From contig JAITUO010000105.1 in NCBI GenBank assembly GCA_031286245.1, positions 1 through 22,394 on the forward strand: a stretch of 22,394 nt of DNA, written 5' to 3'. The position numbers and the translations under genes are program-made. A model generated the notes under the pieces. It saw only the letters and a program-made list of their open reading frames with translations, was not told the DNA's origin and did not search any database. Positions 22,132 to 22,394 of this stretch are shown here, piece after piece. This DNA is from Coriobacteriales bacterium. GTDB taxonomy: Bacteria > Actinomycetota > Coriobacteriia > Coriobacteriales > UBA8131. Each line of letters begins with the position of its first letter. Within the stretch, counting starts at the first letter, position 1.

Positions 22132-22394
22132 ATGTCGAATGACAAGCTACCAATAAGCCAGCCTACCGACACTCCAGTTGCTATGCCCTCCAGTCGGCCA
22201 ACAGGTACAAAAAACCTGGCCGAGCTGCCAAACCTCGAAAACAGAAAACCGTCGAAGAAGCCCGCTAAAATCAAACCGAGTAAGAAATCCCGCCGTACGA
22301 GAAACACTTTTGTCTTTCTGAGTTTTTTGATGCTTTTAGCTGTCGGTGCATTAGTTTGGTTTGGTTACCAGTATTTACTACCGATTATCATTAA
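22132..22394 (+). CDS. Membrane-anchored protein, N-terminal part (cut by window end)
   Basis: An open frame of 87 codons runs off the window; no stop is reached. The N-terminal ~58 residues are basic and Pro/Lys/Ser-rich (KKPAKIKPSKKSRRTRN), then a membrane helix (~60-83, FVFLSFLMLLAVGALVWFGY). This is a cytoplasmic-tail plus single-anchor arrangement, as in the start of several envelope enzymes, for example MltG-type transglycosylases or LCP ligases. That identity is a guess, because the diagnostic domain is beyond the window. The start ATG 22132 has a purine-rich AGGGAGACAGG 10-20 bases upstream. It is 77 bp after the small membrane protein and probably co-transcribed. Confidence 0.6.
   Translation, partial: MSNDKLPISQPTDTPVAMPSSRPTGTKNLAELPNLENRKPSKKPAKIKPSKKSRRTRNTFVFLSFLMLLAVGALVWFGYQYLLPIII

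Overview
The window is a bacterial chromosomal segment in which every convincing gene lies on the + strand and base composition is roughly balanced. Gene content points to a Gram-positive anaerobe. The rodZ-like/yajQ/rimO/pgsA/recA/recX order is typical of Bacillota and of deep Actinomycetota such as Coriobacteriia. The recA promoter carries a Gram-positive LexA site. The histidine operon uses short-form HisG with HisZ. I lean weakly to Coriobacteriia, because of frequent TTG/GTG starts, an apparently leaderless promoter and the style of HisA, but Clostridia cannot be excluded from sequence alone.

Layout. (1) 2-316 is the 3' end of an aspartokinase gene. (2) 317-1658 has no credible gene but is rich in inverted repeats, a diverged copy of a mobile palindromic element, a REP-like hairpin and a GC-rich tandem repeat. 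(3) 1659-4018 is an XRE-cupin regulator, broken by an in-frame TAG inside its HTH, followed by an acyl-CoA synthetase. (4) 4113-4961 is a pyridoxal/pyridoxamine kinase. (5) 4972-5369 is a ~209-bp MITE-like palindromic element followed by promoter candidates and a perfect DnaA box. (6) 5370-14882 is a core-function block: FtsK/SpoIIIE translocase (with an unusual Ala/Glu-rich insertion in its motor), RodZ-like protein, YajQ, RimO, a PgsA-CinA fusion, then RecA and RecX under an SOS-type promoter. (7) 14883-15686 holds a second inverted copy of the element, tandem hairpins, paired dyad sites and a 23/30-bp tandem repeat leading into the his operon. (8) 15687-21654 is hisZ-hisG-hisD-hisB-hisA-hisF-hisI-hisE, tightly packed, with hisC and hisH missing. 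(9) 21726-22394 has a small tail-anchored membrane protein from an apparently leaderless promoter, and the 5' part of another membrane-anchored protein cut by the window end.

Functional links. FtsK, RecA and RecX act in chromosome segregation, recombination and the SOS response. RodZ and PgsA act at the envelope. The his genes supply most of histidine biosynthesis from PRPP and ATP, but the HisC and HisH steps must be encoded elsewhere.

The most distinctive signals are non-genic or in small in-frame features: a dispersed palindromic element present in at least two good copies (plus a diverged one with a collinear flank 14 kb away), a recurring habit of short tandem duplications at gene 5' ends (XRE-cupin, recX, hisZ, hisA; also a linker in the RodZ-like gene), and the amber codon at a conserved HTH position. 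I found no defence system, CRISPR array, phage or integron-like cluster, and no tRNA or rRNA gene that I could recognise.
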